The notes below the pieces were generated by a model. The model ran no database searches and had not been told where the DNA came from. It saw only the letters and a program-made list of their open reading frames with translations. A DNA stretch of 64,000 bases from positions 744,001 to 808,000 of the forward strand of contig NC_015638.1 in the NCBI RefSeq assembly GCF_000211855.2. The letters run 5' to 3'. The DNA is from Lacinutrix sp. 5H-3-7-4. GTDB lineage: Bacteria > Bacteroidota > Bacteroidia > Flavobacteriales > Flavobacteriaceae. A program made the translations under genes and the position numbers. Positions 27,520-35,850 of the stretch are shown here, one piece after another (position 1 is the stretch's first letter; every line of letters begins with the position of its first letter).

Positions 27520-28170
27520 ATGAGATTTGTTCCTGTAAAAATACCAAGAGTAATAAAACGAATTTTCCCAAACTATGTTTGGGATTTTTCGTCTAATAGC
27601 AAAACGCTATACCTTACTTTTGATGATGGGCCAACACCAGAAATCACACAGTGGACATTAAACATTCTCGAAAAATACAATGCAAAAGCCACCTTTTTTT
27701 GCATAGGAAATAATGTTGCAAAACATCCAGAGATTTTTCAATCGGTTTTAAATAAAGGCCACGCTGTTGGCAACCATACCCAGGATCATGTTAAAGGATG
27801 GAAAACAGATACTAATACCTATATAAATAATACGTTACAAGCCGAAACTATTATTAATAATGCATTAAAAACAAGTGGTAAAAAAGTAAAACTATTTCGC
27901 CCGCCTTTTGGACAAATAAAAAAAAGTCAAGGCAAAAAAATAATTAATCTTGGTTATAAAATTATAATGTGGAGCGTTATAACTTTTGATTGGGAAAAAG
28001 AAATAAGTAAAGAAACATGTTTAAAAAATGCCATTTCTAAAACTAAAAACGGAAACATTATAGTATTTCACGACAGTATAAAAGCATCAAAAAACATGAT
28101 GTACGCTTTACCAAAGTTTTTAGAGCACTTTAGCAAACAAGGCTATCAATTTAAAGCTATTAATTTTTAG
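27520..28170 (+). CDS. Polysaccharide deacetylase family protein (CE4, NodB domain)
   Basis: Predicted metal-dependent deacetylase of N-acetylated glycans such as peptidoglycan or a surface polysaccharide. All five NodB motifs are visible: TFDDGPTP (metal and base Asp pair), HTQDH in GNHTQDHVKG (metal His pair), RPPFGQ, DW in ITFDWEKE and HDS in IVFHDSIK. There is no signal peptide; the first 25 residues are basic and only mildly hydrophobic, so location is uncertain. It follows the DUF2723 gene with a 3-nt gap and is probably co-transcribed, hinting at joint work on an envelope glycan. Its 3' end overlaps the convergent thioredoxin-like gene by 4 nt. Confidence 0.9.
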   Translation: MRFVPVKIPRVIKRIFPNYVWDFSSNSKTLYLTFDDGPTPEITQWTLNILEKYNAKATFFCIGNNVAKHPEIFQSVLNKGHAVGNHTQDHVKGWKTDTNTYINNTLQAETIINNALKTSGKKVKLFRPPFGQIKKSQGKKIINLGYKIIMWSVITFDWEKEISKETCLKNAISKTKNGNIIVFHDSIKASKNMMYALPKFLEHFSKQGYQFKAINF

Positions 28171-28463
28171 AAATAAGATTGTACAAGTGCTATTAAAGTA
28201 TTTGCATCTTGTTCTCCACTCTGTCGCCATTTCATTTCACCATCTTTATAAATAATAAGTGTTGGTAAACCTTTTACACGTAAAGCTTCAGAAAGTTCTT
28301 TGTTTTTTTCAACATCAATTTTAATAACTTTTGCTTTGTCGCCAAGTGCAGCTGCTACATCTCTTAACACTGGATGCATTGCTGTTGACTGCTCATTCCA
28401 TTCTGTAAAAAAGTCTAATAAGACTGGAATATTTACATCTATTAATTCTCCAAATTTTGACAT
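28167..28463 (-). CDS. Thioredoxin-fold protein lacking the active-site cysteines
   Basis: A 98-residue single thioredoxin domain. The redox motif position WCGPC is replaced by W22-N-E-Q-S26, and no Cys occurs anywhere in the protein, so it cannot act as a disulfide reductase. The rest of the fold is well kept: IPVLLDFFTEW strand, KVIKIDVEKN, and the cis-Pro loop GLPTLIIYKDG. That suggests a structural, chaperone or binding role rather than a pseudogene. It has its own TAnnTTTG box upstream and is monocistronic. It ends in a 4-nt convergent overlap with the CE4 gene. Confidence 0.9.
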   Translation of the reverse strand: MSKFGELIDVNIPVLLDFFTEWNEQSTAMHPVLRDVAAALGDKAKVIKIDVEKNKELSEALRVKGLPTLIIYKDGEMKWRQSGEQDANTLIALVQSYF

Positions 28464-28494
28464 TTCTTAAACCTTCTATTTAAAGTTTGTTATA

Positions 28495-28502
28495 CAAATA
28501 TA
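28495..28502 (-). promoter_or_regulatory. Candidate -7 box of the thioredoxin-like gene
   Basis: On the minus strand TATATTTG fits TAnnTTTG and lies about 32 nt before the start codon. No matching -33 TTTG was found at the normal distance. Confidence 0.4.
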
Positions 28503-28516
28503 ACATTTCCACTAAA

Positions 28517-29818
28517 TTAAGCATTATTTACACCCTTTTTAAGCTCGATTACAGTAATTTCTGGCCAAATCCCTATTCTACCAGGAAAGGCAAGATAACC
28601 AAAGCCTCTGTTTACGTTTAAATACTTACCTGCTACTTCGTACATTCCTGCCCATTTTGGGTAACGGTATTTTACAGGACTCCATTTTATACCTAAAGAT
28701 GGTACTTCTATACCAAACTGCATACCATGTGTATGGCCTGCTAAGGTTAAATGAATGTGCTTTTCAAAATTAACTATATTAGTTTCGTTTGTTACAATAT
28801 CATGATTATTTATATCGTCTTTATTTACTTCCATTTTATCAAAATCAAAATGCGAAGGATCATGAGACATTAATATATTAAATTCATTGTCTCCAATGGT
28901 TTTAGTCGTTTCTTTTAAGCTTCCGCGTTTTGGAAAATGACGAGATGCTCCCCAGTTTTCAACACCAAGTAAATTTATTTTTTGACCATTTCGCTCTATC
29001 TGGCGGTTGTCATTCATTAGTAAATCGAAACCAATTTTTTTATGAATCTCTTCTAATTCCCTTTGGTTTTTTGCATTTAAATCTGCATCTCCACCATAGG
29101 CGTAATACCCATAATCATGATTACCTAAAACTGCATATTTTCCATCTTTTGCTTTTAATTTTGCAAAAACATCTACCCATTTATTCATTTCTGCAGCTTT
29201 TGTATTTACAATATCTCCAGTAAATAAAATAGTATCACTTTCTTGCTCATTAATTAAATCAATACCATATTCTATTTTCTCTCTGTTTTCTAAACTTCCA
29301 GAATGCACATCACTTATTTGTGTTATTTTATAACCATCAAACGCTTCTGGCAAATCTTCAAAATAGAGTACATGTTTAACAACTTGGTAATTATACTTTC
29401 CTCTGTAAATCCCATAAATAAAAGAACTCAAAGGAATTGCTGCTAAGCCTAAAGCTATTTTAGAAACAAAACCTCTTCTACTAGTAGAATAAGCAACAGT
29501 ATCTGCATCAGAATTTGCTGTTTTATTAAGTATAGTAAGAACAAAACGCACAATATCTTCACCAAACATAAATAGTACTAAAATTAGTTTTGGTACAAAT
29601 AAAGTAACTAAAAAAGCAACTGCATAACCATGGCCATGAGTAAAACTTTCGCCTCTAACAAAATTGGCATAGTAATAAACAAAGTTACCTACAACATAAG
29701 TACTCGCTAACCAATATATAACATAAATCCAATAACTTTTTGTGAGTGTTCTAATGGTTTGAAAAGCATACAAATCGAACGCAAATACCAGTAAAACAAG
29801 AATAATCCAACGGAGCAT
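28517..29818 (-). CDS. Membrane-anchored metallophosphoesterase
   Basis: A 433-residue protein with about four to five N-terminal membrane helices (residues 1-145) followed by a calcineurin-like phosphoesterase domain on one side of the membrane. The metal-site blocks are in order: ISDVHSG, FTGDIVN, GNHDYGY, MSHDPSH and AGHTHGMQFG, so the two-metal centre looks complete. It resembles the YkuE/YaeI-type family, whose members act on phospholipid or sugar phosphates; the substrate here cannot be read. It stands alone, with a TATATTTG box (29835-29842, minus strand) just upstream. Confidence 0.88.
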   Translation of the reverse strand: MLRWIILVLLVFAFDLYAFQTIRTLTKSYWIYVIYWLASTYVVGNFVYYYANFVRGESFTHGHGYAVAFLVTLFVPKLILVLFMFGEDIVRFVLTILNKTANSDADTVAYSTSRRGFVSKIALGLAAIPLSSFIYGIYRGKYNYQVVKHVLYFEDLPEAFDGYKITQISDVHSGSLENREKIEYGIDLINEQESDTILFTGDIVNTKAAEMNKWVDVFAKLKAKDGKYAVLGNHDYGYYAYGGDADLNAKNQRELEEIHKKIGFDLLMNDNRQIERNGQKINLLGVENWGASRHFPKRGSLKETTKTIGDNEFNILMSHDPSHFDFDKMEVNKDDINNHDIVTNETNIVNFEKHIHLTLAGHTHGMQFGIEVPSLGIKWSPVKYRYPKWAGMYEVAGKYLNVNRGFGYLAFPGRIGIWPEITVIELKKGVNNA

Positions 29819-30049
29819 AAACTTAATTTTAACACAAATATATTAATAGTTACTACTAGTTTTTCTTACTAAATTGTTAAACGTTTTGATTTTTAATTCT
29901 TTAAACAGCATTTAATGTAAAACACTGTACAAAAACAACTTGTTTTAGGAGTTTTAACAATAAAAGCAACAGCCTGCTCTATCCTATTAGTAATTCCTAT
30001 TAATACATTTCACTATATTTAGACCTATTAAATTATCCAACCCGTTTTA

Positions 30050-32986
30050 ATGAAATATAATATCATATTCCTATTTAGTTTTTTACTTCTACTTACGCAA
30101 TGCAAAGAAGATAACAAACAAGAAAAATCTATAAAAAACAAACCTTTAATTGCTTACGTAAACCCATTTATTGGTACTGGTGGTCATGGCCATACTTATC
30201 CTGGTGCAACAATGCCTTTTGGCATGATGCAACTTAGCCCAGATACACGTTTAGATGGTTGGGATGGTTGCTCTGGTTACCATTATAGTGACAACGAAAT
30301 TTATGGCTTTTCGCATACGCATTTAAGCGGTACAGGTGTTAGTGATTATGGCGATATTTTAATAATGCCTACTAACGAGCAAGTTTTTAATAATGGTGCA
30401 GATGGCAAAAAAGGATATAAATCTAAGTTTTCTCACGATAATGAAATAGCAGAACCAGGATATTACAAAGTACATTTAGACGATACAGATATAAATGTTG
30501 AACTCACCGTTTCTAAACGCAGCGGCATACATAAATATCAATTTCCATCTCCTAATAACCAATACGCTATTGTAGATTTAACACATAGAGATAAAGTTTT
30601 AGACGCGAAAATTGAAAAAATATCTGATACCGAAATTGTAGGCTATCGTTTTTCTGAAGCTTGGGCAACAGACCAACGTTTATACTTTGTAATAAAAACA
30701 TCTCATGCATTTAATGATGTTTTACAATCGCCTCCAAAAACAGGAATGCCTGGAGCGCAAAAAATCGCACTAAACTTTATAAACCCAAACAATGAGCCTG
30801 TTTATGTAAAAGTTGGAATTTCGGCAGTAGATATTGAAGGTGCAAAAGAAAATCTAAAAGCTGAAATTGGTAATCAAACATTTAACCAAGTAAAAAAAAC
30901 AGCTCAAGATTTCTGGGAAAAACAATTACAAAAAATAGTTGTAGAAAGTGATAATAAAGACTATAAAACTAACTTTTACACGTCTATGTATCATGTTGCT
31001 TTAGCGCCAAATTTATATCAAGATGTTACAGGCAACTACCGTGGCATGGATATGGAAATTCACAAATCTGTAGGTTTCGATTATTACACTGTGTTCTCTC
31101 TTTGGGATACCTATCGTGCTGCACATCCATTATACACTATAATTGAACAGGATAGAACTAACGACTTCATAAACACCTTTTTAGCAAAATATAACGAAGG
31201 CGGCATTATGCCTATTTGGGATTTAAGCGCCAATTATACCGGTTGCATGATTGGCTATCATGCGGTTCCTGTAATTGCCGACGCTTACCTAAAAGGTATT
31301 CGTGATTACGACCATAACTTAGCTTTAGAAGCCATGCTACATAGTGCCACACGTGATAAATTAGGTTTAAAAAGCTACAAAACGTTTGGGTATATTCCTG
31401 TAGAAGAAGAAAGCGAATCGGTATCAAAAACCTTAGAATATGCTTACGATGATTGGTCTATTGCACAAATGGCAAAAGCCATGAATAAAACCGAAGTTTT
31501 TAAAAACTATACCCAAAGAGCTCAAAACTATAAAAACGTTTTCGATCCAGAAACGCAATTCATGCGTGGTCGTTTTCGTAACACTTGGTTCGCTCCTTTC
31601 GATCCCTACGAAGTAAATTTTAATTATACCGAAGCTAACGCATGGCAATATAGTTTTTATGTACCACAAGATATTTCTGGCTTCATAAATTTATTAGACG
31701 GCAAGCAAAACCTAGAAAAAAATCTTGATAAATTATTTGTTGCTACAAACGAAACTTCTGGCAGGCATCAAAAAGATATTACAGGATTAATTGGTCAATA
31801 CGCTCATGGTAACGAGCCTAGTCATCACATGGCTTACCTTTATAATTTTGTAAATAAACCACATAAAACACAAGAAAAAGTCCACCAAATATTAACCGAG
31901 TTATATACCAATACTCCAGATGGTATTTCTGGCAACGAAGATTGCGGTCAAATGAGCGCTTGGTACATATTTAGTTCAATAGGTTTCTATCCAGTTACTC
32001 CAGGAAGCAATCAATACATAATAGGAACACCCTTATTTAAAAACGCAACTTTTAATTTAGAAAATGGTAAAACCTTTACGGTTTCAGCTACTAATTTAAG
32101 CGACACCAATAAATATATAGCATCAGCCAGTTTAAACGGAAAACCGTTACAACAATCATTTATTACACATCAAGATATAATGAATGGCGGAACGCTTCAT
32201 TTTAAAATGACAAACTCACCATCAAATTGGGCAACAAAAGATTCCGAAATTCCAGAAACAAAAATCGAAGAACACCTTATTGTAACACCACCGTTTATTG
32301 CAAAAGGCGATACGGCTTTTAAAGGCGAAACCGAAGTTGTGCTTAAAAGTAACACCAAAAATGCTATTATTTATTATTCTGAAAATAATTCAGAATTTAA
32401 AAAATACACAAAACCATTTAGTATTTCTGAAGCATTAAAACTAAATGTTTATGCAGAATTAAATGCAAAGAAAAGCAAAACAATTACTACCCATTTTTTT
32501 AAAATAGATCCTAATCTTTCAGTAACCTTAAAAACCAAATATGCTAACCAGTATAATGGCGGCGGAAACAATGCGTTAATAGATGGTATACTTGGGACTC
32601 AAGATTTTAGAACAGGTACTTGGCAAGGCTATTTTAACGAAGACTTAGTGGCTATAGTTGATTTAGGCTCAGAACAATTGGTAAACTTAGTTAAGATTAA
32701 TTTTTTACAAGACCAACGCTCTTGGATTTTTTATCCTACAAAAGTAGAATGTTATGGCTCTAAAGACGGTATTAACTTTACTAAAATTGACGATATTAGA
32801 GAGCCATTAAAGTTAACTCCTCAAGAAGAGGTTTCTTTGTGGACTGCATATTTCAAACTAGTGCCAAAAAAGTACCAATACATAAAAATTGTTGCAAAAA
32901 AACTAGGCGATCTTCCTAAATGGCATTTAGGTAGTAAACACGATGGTAAAAGCTGGTTATTTGCAGACGAGATTATAATAAAATAA
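30050..32986 (+). CDS. GH92 alpha-mannosidase lipoprotein with C-terminal discoidin-like domain
   Basis: Calcium-dependent inverting alpha-mannosidase, expected to trim mannose from N-glycans or mannans. The signal ends in the lipobox LTQC, followed by KEDNK, which suits surface display. Family markers are strong: NPFIGTGGHGHTYPGATMPFG near the start, GFSHTHLSGTG, HGNEPSHHMAYLY, and GNEDCGQMSAWY holding the likely catalytic acid Glu. The GH92 core ends near residue 735; then comes a chitobiase-type beta module (AIIYYSENN) and from about 820 a galactose-binding/F5-8C-like domain (WQGYFNEDLVAIVDLG). The last is an extra glycan-binding unit. It is followed by a sugar transporter and a glycosylasparaginase. 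Confidence 0.93.
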   Translation: MKYNIIFLFSFLLLLTQCKEDNKQEKSIKNKPLIAYVNPFIGTGGHGHTYPGATMPFGMMQLSPDTRLDGWDGCSGYHYSDNEIYGFSHTHLSGTGVSDYGDILIMPTNEQVFNNGADGKKGYKSKFSHDNEIAEPGYYKVHLDDTDINVELTVSKRSGIHKYQFPSPNNQYAIVDLTHRDKVLDAKIEKISDTEIVGYRFSEAWATDQRLYFVIKTSHAFNDVLQSPPKTGMPGAQKIALNFINPNNEPVYVKVGISAVDIEGAKENLKAEIGNQTFNQVKKTAQDFWEKQLQKIVVESDNKDYKTNFYTSMYHVALAPNLYQDVTGNYRGMDMEIHKSVGFDYYTVFSLWDTYRAAHPLYTIIEQDRTNDFINTFLAKYNEGGIMPIWDLSANYTGCMIGYHAVPVIADAYLKGIRDYDHNLALEAMLHSATRDKLGLKSYKTFGYIPVEEESESVSKTLEYAYDDWSIAQMAKAMNKTEVFKNYTQRAQNYKNVFDPETQFMRGRFRNTWFAPFDPYEVNFNYTEANAWQYSFYVPQDISGFINLLDGKQNLEKNLDKLFVATNETSGRHQKDITGLIGQYAHGNEPSHHMAYLYNFVNKPHKTQEKVHQILTELYTNTPDGISGNEDCGQMSAWYIFSSIGFYPVTPGSNQYIIGTPLFKNATFNLENGKTFTVSATNLSDTNKYIASASLNGKPLQQSFITHQDIMNGGTLHFKMTNSPSNWATKDSEIPETKIEEHLIVTPPFIAKGDTAFKGETEVVLKSNTKNAIIYYSENNSEFKKYTKPFSISEALKLNVYAELNAKKSKTITTHFFKIDPNLSVTLKTKYANQYNGGGNNALIDGILGTQDFRTGTWQGYFNEDLVAIVDLGSEQLVNLVKINFLQDQRSWIFYPTKVECYGSKDGINFTKIDDIREPLKLTPQEEVSLWTAYFKLVPKKYQYIKIVAKKLGDLPKWHLGSKHDGKSWLFADEIIIK

Positions 32987-33069
32987 TCAGGATAAAAAAG
33001 GACAATACAAGTTATTAGCAATTTTAAAAGCTAATTTTAATTACATTTAGGCAACTAATTAACTAAAAC

Positions 33070-34737
33070 ATGACAAGTCAAAACAACAAATCTGCTTTAA
33101 CCACTTTGGTTACAGTCTTCTTTTTTTGGGGATTTATAGCAGCATCTAACGGTGTGTTTATTCCGTTTTGTAAAACGTATTTTAATATCGATCAATTTCA
33201 ATCTCAATTAGTCGATTTTGCATTTTATGGCGCTTATTATATAGGTGCATTAGCATTATTTATAATTTCCAGCGCAGTAAAAAAAGATATTTTAAATAAA
33301 TGGGGTTATAAAAACGGGATTATTTATGGGTTGTTACTTTCTGCTGTTGGCGCCTTTATAATGTATCCTGCAACTGTTGGAGCAGAACAAGGTCAAACTG
33401 CTGTTTTCTACCTTGTTCTTTTTGCTTTATTTATAGTAGGCTTAGGGTTTTCTTTACAGCAAACAACAGCAAATCCATTTGCTATTGCACTTGGTGATCC
33501 GGCTACAGGTTCTCACAGATTAAATCTTGCTGGAGGAATTAATTCTTTTGGAACAACCATTGGACCTGTAGTTGTTGCTCTTGTAATTTTTGGTACCGCA
33601 TCAGTAAGTCCAGAAGAACTGGTTAACATGATTAAAAATAATGAAATCACATTAAGTACTGTACAAATGCTATACTTAGGCGTTGGTTTTTTATTTTTAT
33701 TAGCTGCAGCGTTATTCTATTTTTCAAAAAAATTGCCTGCTTTAAAATCAGACACTGTATTTGAACCAGCTAATAAAGCAAGAAATTTACTTATAATTTT
33801 AACCGTAGTTATAGTAGCTTGTTTTGGCTATATTTTTAGCACCTATTCTGGTGAAACAGTAGTTTCAGAAACTCTAGAAAACACACGTTTAATATTATTA
33901 TTTGTAGCCTTATTTGCTGTAGTCGCTTCTGTATTTATAGCAAACTCTAGTGCTTCAAAAAATGCCGTTGGTTGGGGAGCGATGAAGTATCCTCAATTGG
34001 TTTTAGGCATGTTAGCTATCTTTTGTTACGTTGGTGTAGAAGTCACAATTCAAAGTAATTTAGGCGAGCTTTTAAAACAAGTTGCAGATAAAGTCGCAAA
34101 CTTAAATCCGTTAGGATTACCAATTTTAAACGATGCACAAATCGCACCATTTATTTCACTTTATTGGGGCGGATTAATGATTGGGCGTTGGGTTGGTGCT
34201 ATTACTGTATTTAACCCAAGTAAAGGTTTAAAAAAGTGGTTGTTAATAATTGTACCTTACTTAGCCTTTGGCGTAATATTATTGGTTAATTATGGTAAAT
34301 ATTCTAGTGACCAAATTTTATTTTTCTGTGTATGTATTGCAGTACAAATAGCAGGTTTCTTTATGGCAAAAGACAATCCTGTAAACACATTAAAAATCTT
34401 TGCTTCACTAGGTGTTTTAGGCATGCTAATTGGCTTATTTACAACTGGTAACTTAGCCTTGTTTGCCTTTTTATCTGGTGGTTTATTTTGTTCAATTATG
34501 TGGCCTTGTATATTTACTTTAAGTATTGCTGGTTTAGGAAAATATACTTCTCAAGGTTCTGCTTTTTTAATCATGATGATTCTTGGCGGTGCAATTATTC
34601 CTCCGTTACAAGGAAAAATTGCCGATATTTTTACTATTCAGTCTTCATATTGGATTGCTGTAATGTGTTTTGCTTACTTACTATTTTATGCCTTTAGAAC
34701 AAAAACAGTTTTAGACAAACAAGGTGTAAAATATTAA
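33070..34737 (+). CDS. FucP-type (FHS family) MFS sugar transporter
   Basis: Inner-membrane sugar:proton symporter. The N-terminal [19 protein letters not shown] and the [13 protein letters not shown] block with [15 protein letters not shown] are typical of the fucose/galactose/glucose/GlcNAc symporter family. At 555 residues it is longer than E. coli FucP (438); the excess is a central insertion (about residues 230-300) with two extra hydrophobic helices, giving about 14 in total. Between a GH92 mannosidase and a glycosylasparaginase it plausibly carries mannose or N-acetylglucosamine; the substrate is an inference from context. Confidence 0.88.
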   Translation: MTSQNNKSALTTLVTVFFFWGFIAASNGVFIPFCKTYFNIDQFQSQLVDFAFYGAYYIGALALFIISSAVKKDILNKWGYKNGIIYGLLLSAVGAFIMYPATVGAEQGQTAVFYLVLFALFIVGLGFSLQQTTANPFAIALGDPATGSHRLNLAGGINSFGTTIGPVVVALVIFGTASVSPEELVNMIKNNEITLSTVQMLYLGVGFLFLLAAALFYFSKKLPALKSDTVFEPANKARNLLIILTVVIVACFGYIFSTYSGETVVSETLENTRLILLFVALFAVVASVFIANSSASKNAVGWGAMKYPQLVLGMLAIFCYVGVEVTIQSNLGELLKQVADKVANLNPLGLPILNDAQIAPFISLYWGGLMIGRWVGAITVFNPSKGLKKWLLIIVPYLAFGVILLVNYGKYSSDQILFFCVCIAVQIAGFFMAKDNPVNTLKIFASLGVLGMLIGLFTTGNLALFAFLSGGLFCSIMWPCIFTLSIAGLGKYTSQGSAFLIMMILGGAIIPPLQGKIADIFTIQSSYWIAVMCFAYLLFYAFRTKTVLDKQGVKY

Positions 34738-34771
34738 TCATTCAATATCTAAGAATAAATTACACACTTAA

Positions 34772-35776
34772 ATGAAACGTAGAAAATTTCTTAAAAATGC
34801 AACTTTATCCACTGCTGGTTTAGCTGTTGGAGCCACAATAGTAAATTGTACCAACGATAAAAAAACGCCAACAACACCTGTAACAAAAACAACACAAAAA
34901 GCCACTTTACCTCTTGTAGTTGCAACGTGGAATTATCCTAATGCAACAGCAGCTGCTTACAAGGTTTTAAAAAATGGAGGCACAGCGTTAGACGCTGTTG
35001 AAGCTGGATGTAAAATTGAAGAAGCAGATATCAATAATCAAACCGTTGGAAAAGGCGGATTACCAGATCGCGAAGGCAATGTAACTTTAGATGCTTGTAT
35101 TATGGACAAAAATGGCAATTGTGGTGCTGTAGTCTATCTTCAAAATATCACTCACGCTATTACTGTAGCACGACATGTAATGGAAAACACGCCACATGTT
35201 ATGCTTGCAGGAGTTGGCGCAGAACAATTTGCTTACGAAATAGGTTTAAAAAAAGAGAATTTACTTACCAACGCTTCAAAAAAAGCTTGGGAAAAATGGA
35301 AAATAGAATCTAAATACAAACCTATTATAAATATTGAAAACCATGATACTATTGGCATGCTTGCTATAGATAAAAATGGTGATATTTCTGGAGCTTGTAG
35401 CACAAGTGGACTTGCATATAAAATGGCAGGTCGTGTTGGCGATTCGCCAATAATTGGCGCAGGCTTATTTGTAGATAACGAAATTGGAGCTTGTGTAGCA
35501 ACTGGCTTAGGTGAAGAAGTCGTTAAAACCGTTGGTAGCTTTTTAGTAGTAGAACTTATGCGCCAAGGCAAATCGCCACAAGACGCTTGCGAAGAAGCCA
35601 TAAAACGTATTGTAAATAAACCAAATAGCGATTTTAAAAATTTTCAAGTTGGTTATATTGCTGTAAATAAGCAAGGAGAAACAGGCAGTTTCTCTATACA
35701 TCAATGGTTTAGCATGACTAAATTTCAAGATGGAAAGAATGAAAATATTCAATCTCAATTTATTGTAAAAGCATAA
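34772..35776 (+). CDS. Glycosylasparaginase (N4-(beta-GlcNAc)-L-asparaginase)
   Basis: N-terminal-nucleophile hydrolase that cleaves the GlcNAc-Asn bond at the root of N-glycans. The autoproteolysis site is seen as HDTIGML, with cleavage expected between Asp192 and Thr193, the latter becoming the nucleophile. The substrate loop GRVGDSPIIGAGL and CVATGLGEEVV are conserved. The N-terminus has RRKFLKNATLSTAGLAVGATIVNC, a Tat-like twin-arginine signal that also ends in Cys, so it is exported, possibly as a lipoprotein. This resembles the known periplasmic enzyme of Elizabethkingia. It follows the FHS transporter by 34 nt. A plain isoaspartyl peptidase is less likely because of the HDT context. 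Confidence 0.9.
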   Translation: MKRRKFLKNATLSTAGLAVGATIVNCTNDKKTPTTPVTKTTQKATLPLVVATWNYPNATAAAYKVLKNGGTALDAVEAGCKIEEADINNQTVGKGGLPDREGNVTLDACIMDKNGNCGAVVYLQNITHAITVARHVMENTPHVMLAGVGAEQFAYEIGLKKENLLTNASKKAWEKWKIESKYKPIINIENHDTIGMLAIDKNGDISGACSTSGLAYKMAGRVGDSPIIGAGLFVDNEIGACVATGLGEEVVKTVGSFLVVELMRQGKSPQDACEEAIKRIVNKPNSDFKNFQVGYIAVNKQGETGSFSIHQWFSMTKFQDGKNENIQSQFIVKA

Positions 35777-35850
35777 AAAAGTATTGTTGACAAGTTATTC
35801 TGTTTAAAAACGATAAGTTTCGTAGTTTTATACTTTATAAATTTACTTCA

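Noticed and set aside
31532-31545. AAAACGTTTTCG inside the GH92 gene, similar to the LacI palindrome
   Set aside because: Only part of the palindrome is present and it encodes KNVF in frame; probably chance in coding DNA.
35233-35601. A 122-codon frame antisense to glycosylasparaginase
   Set aside because: Lies over the catalytic region of an intact gene and shows no signal, domain or separate start context.
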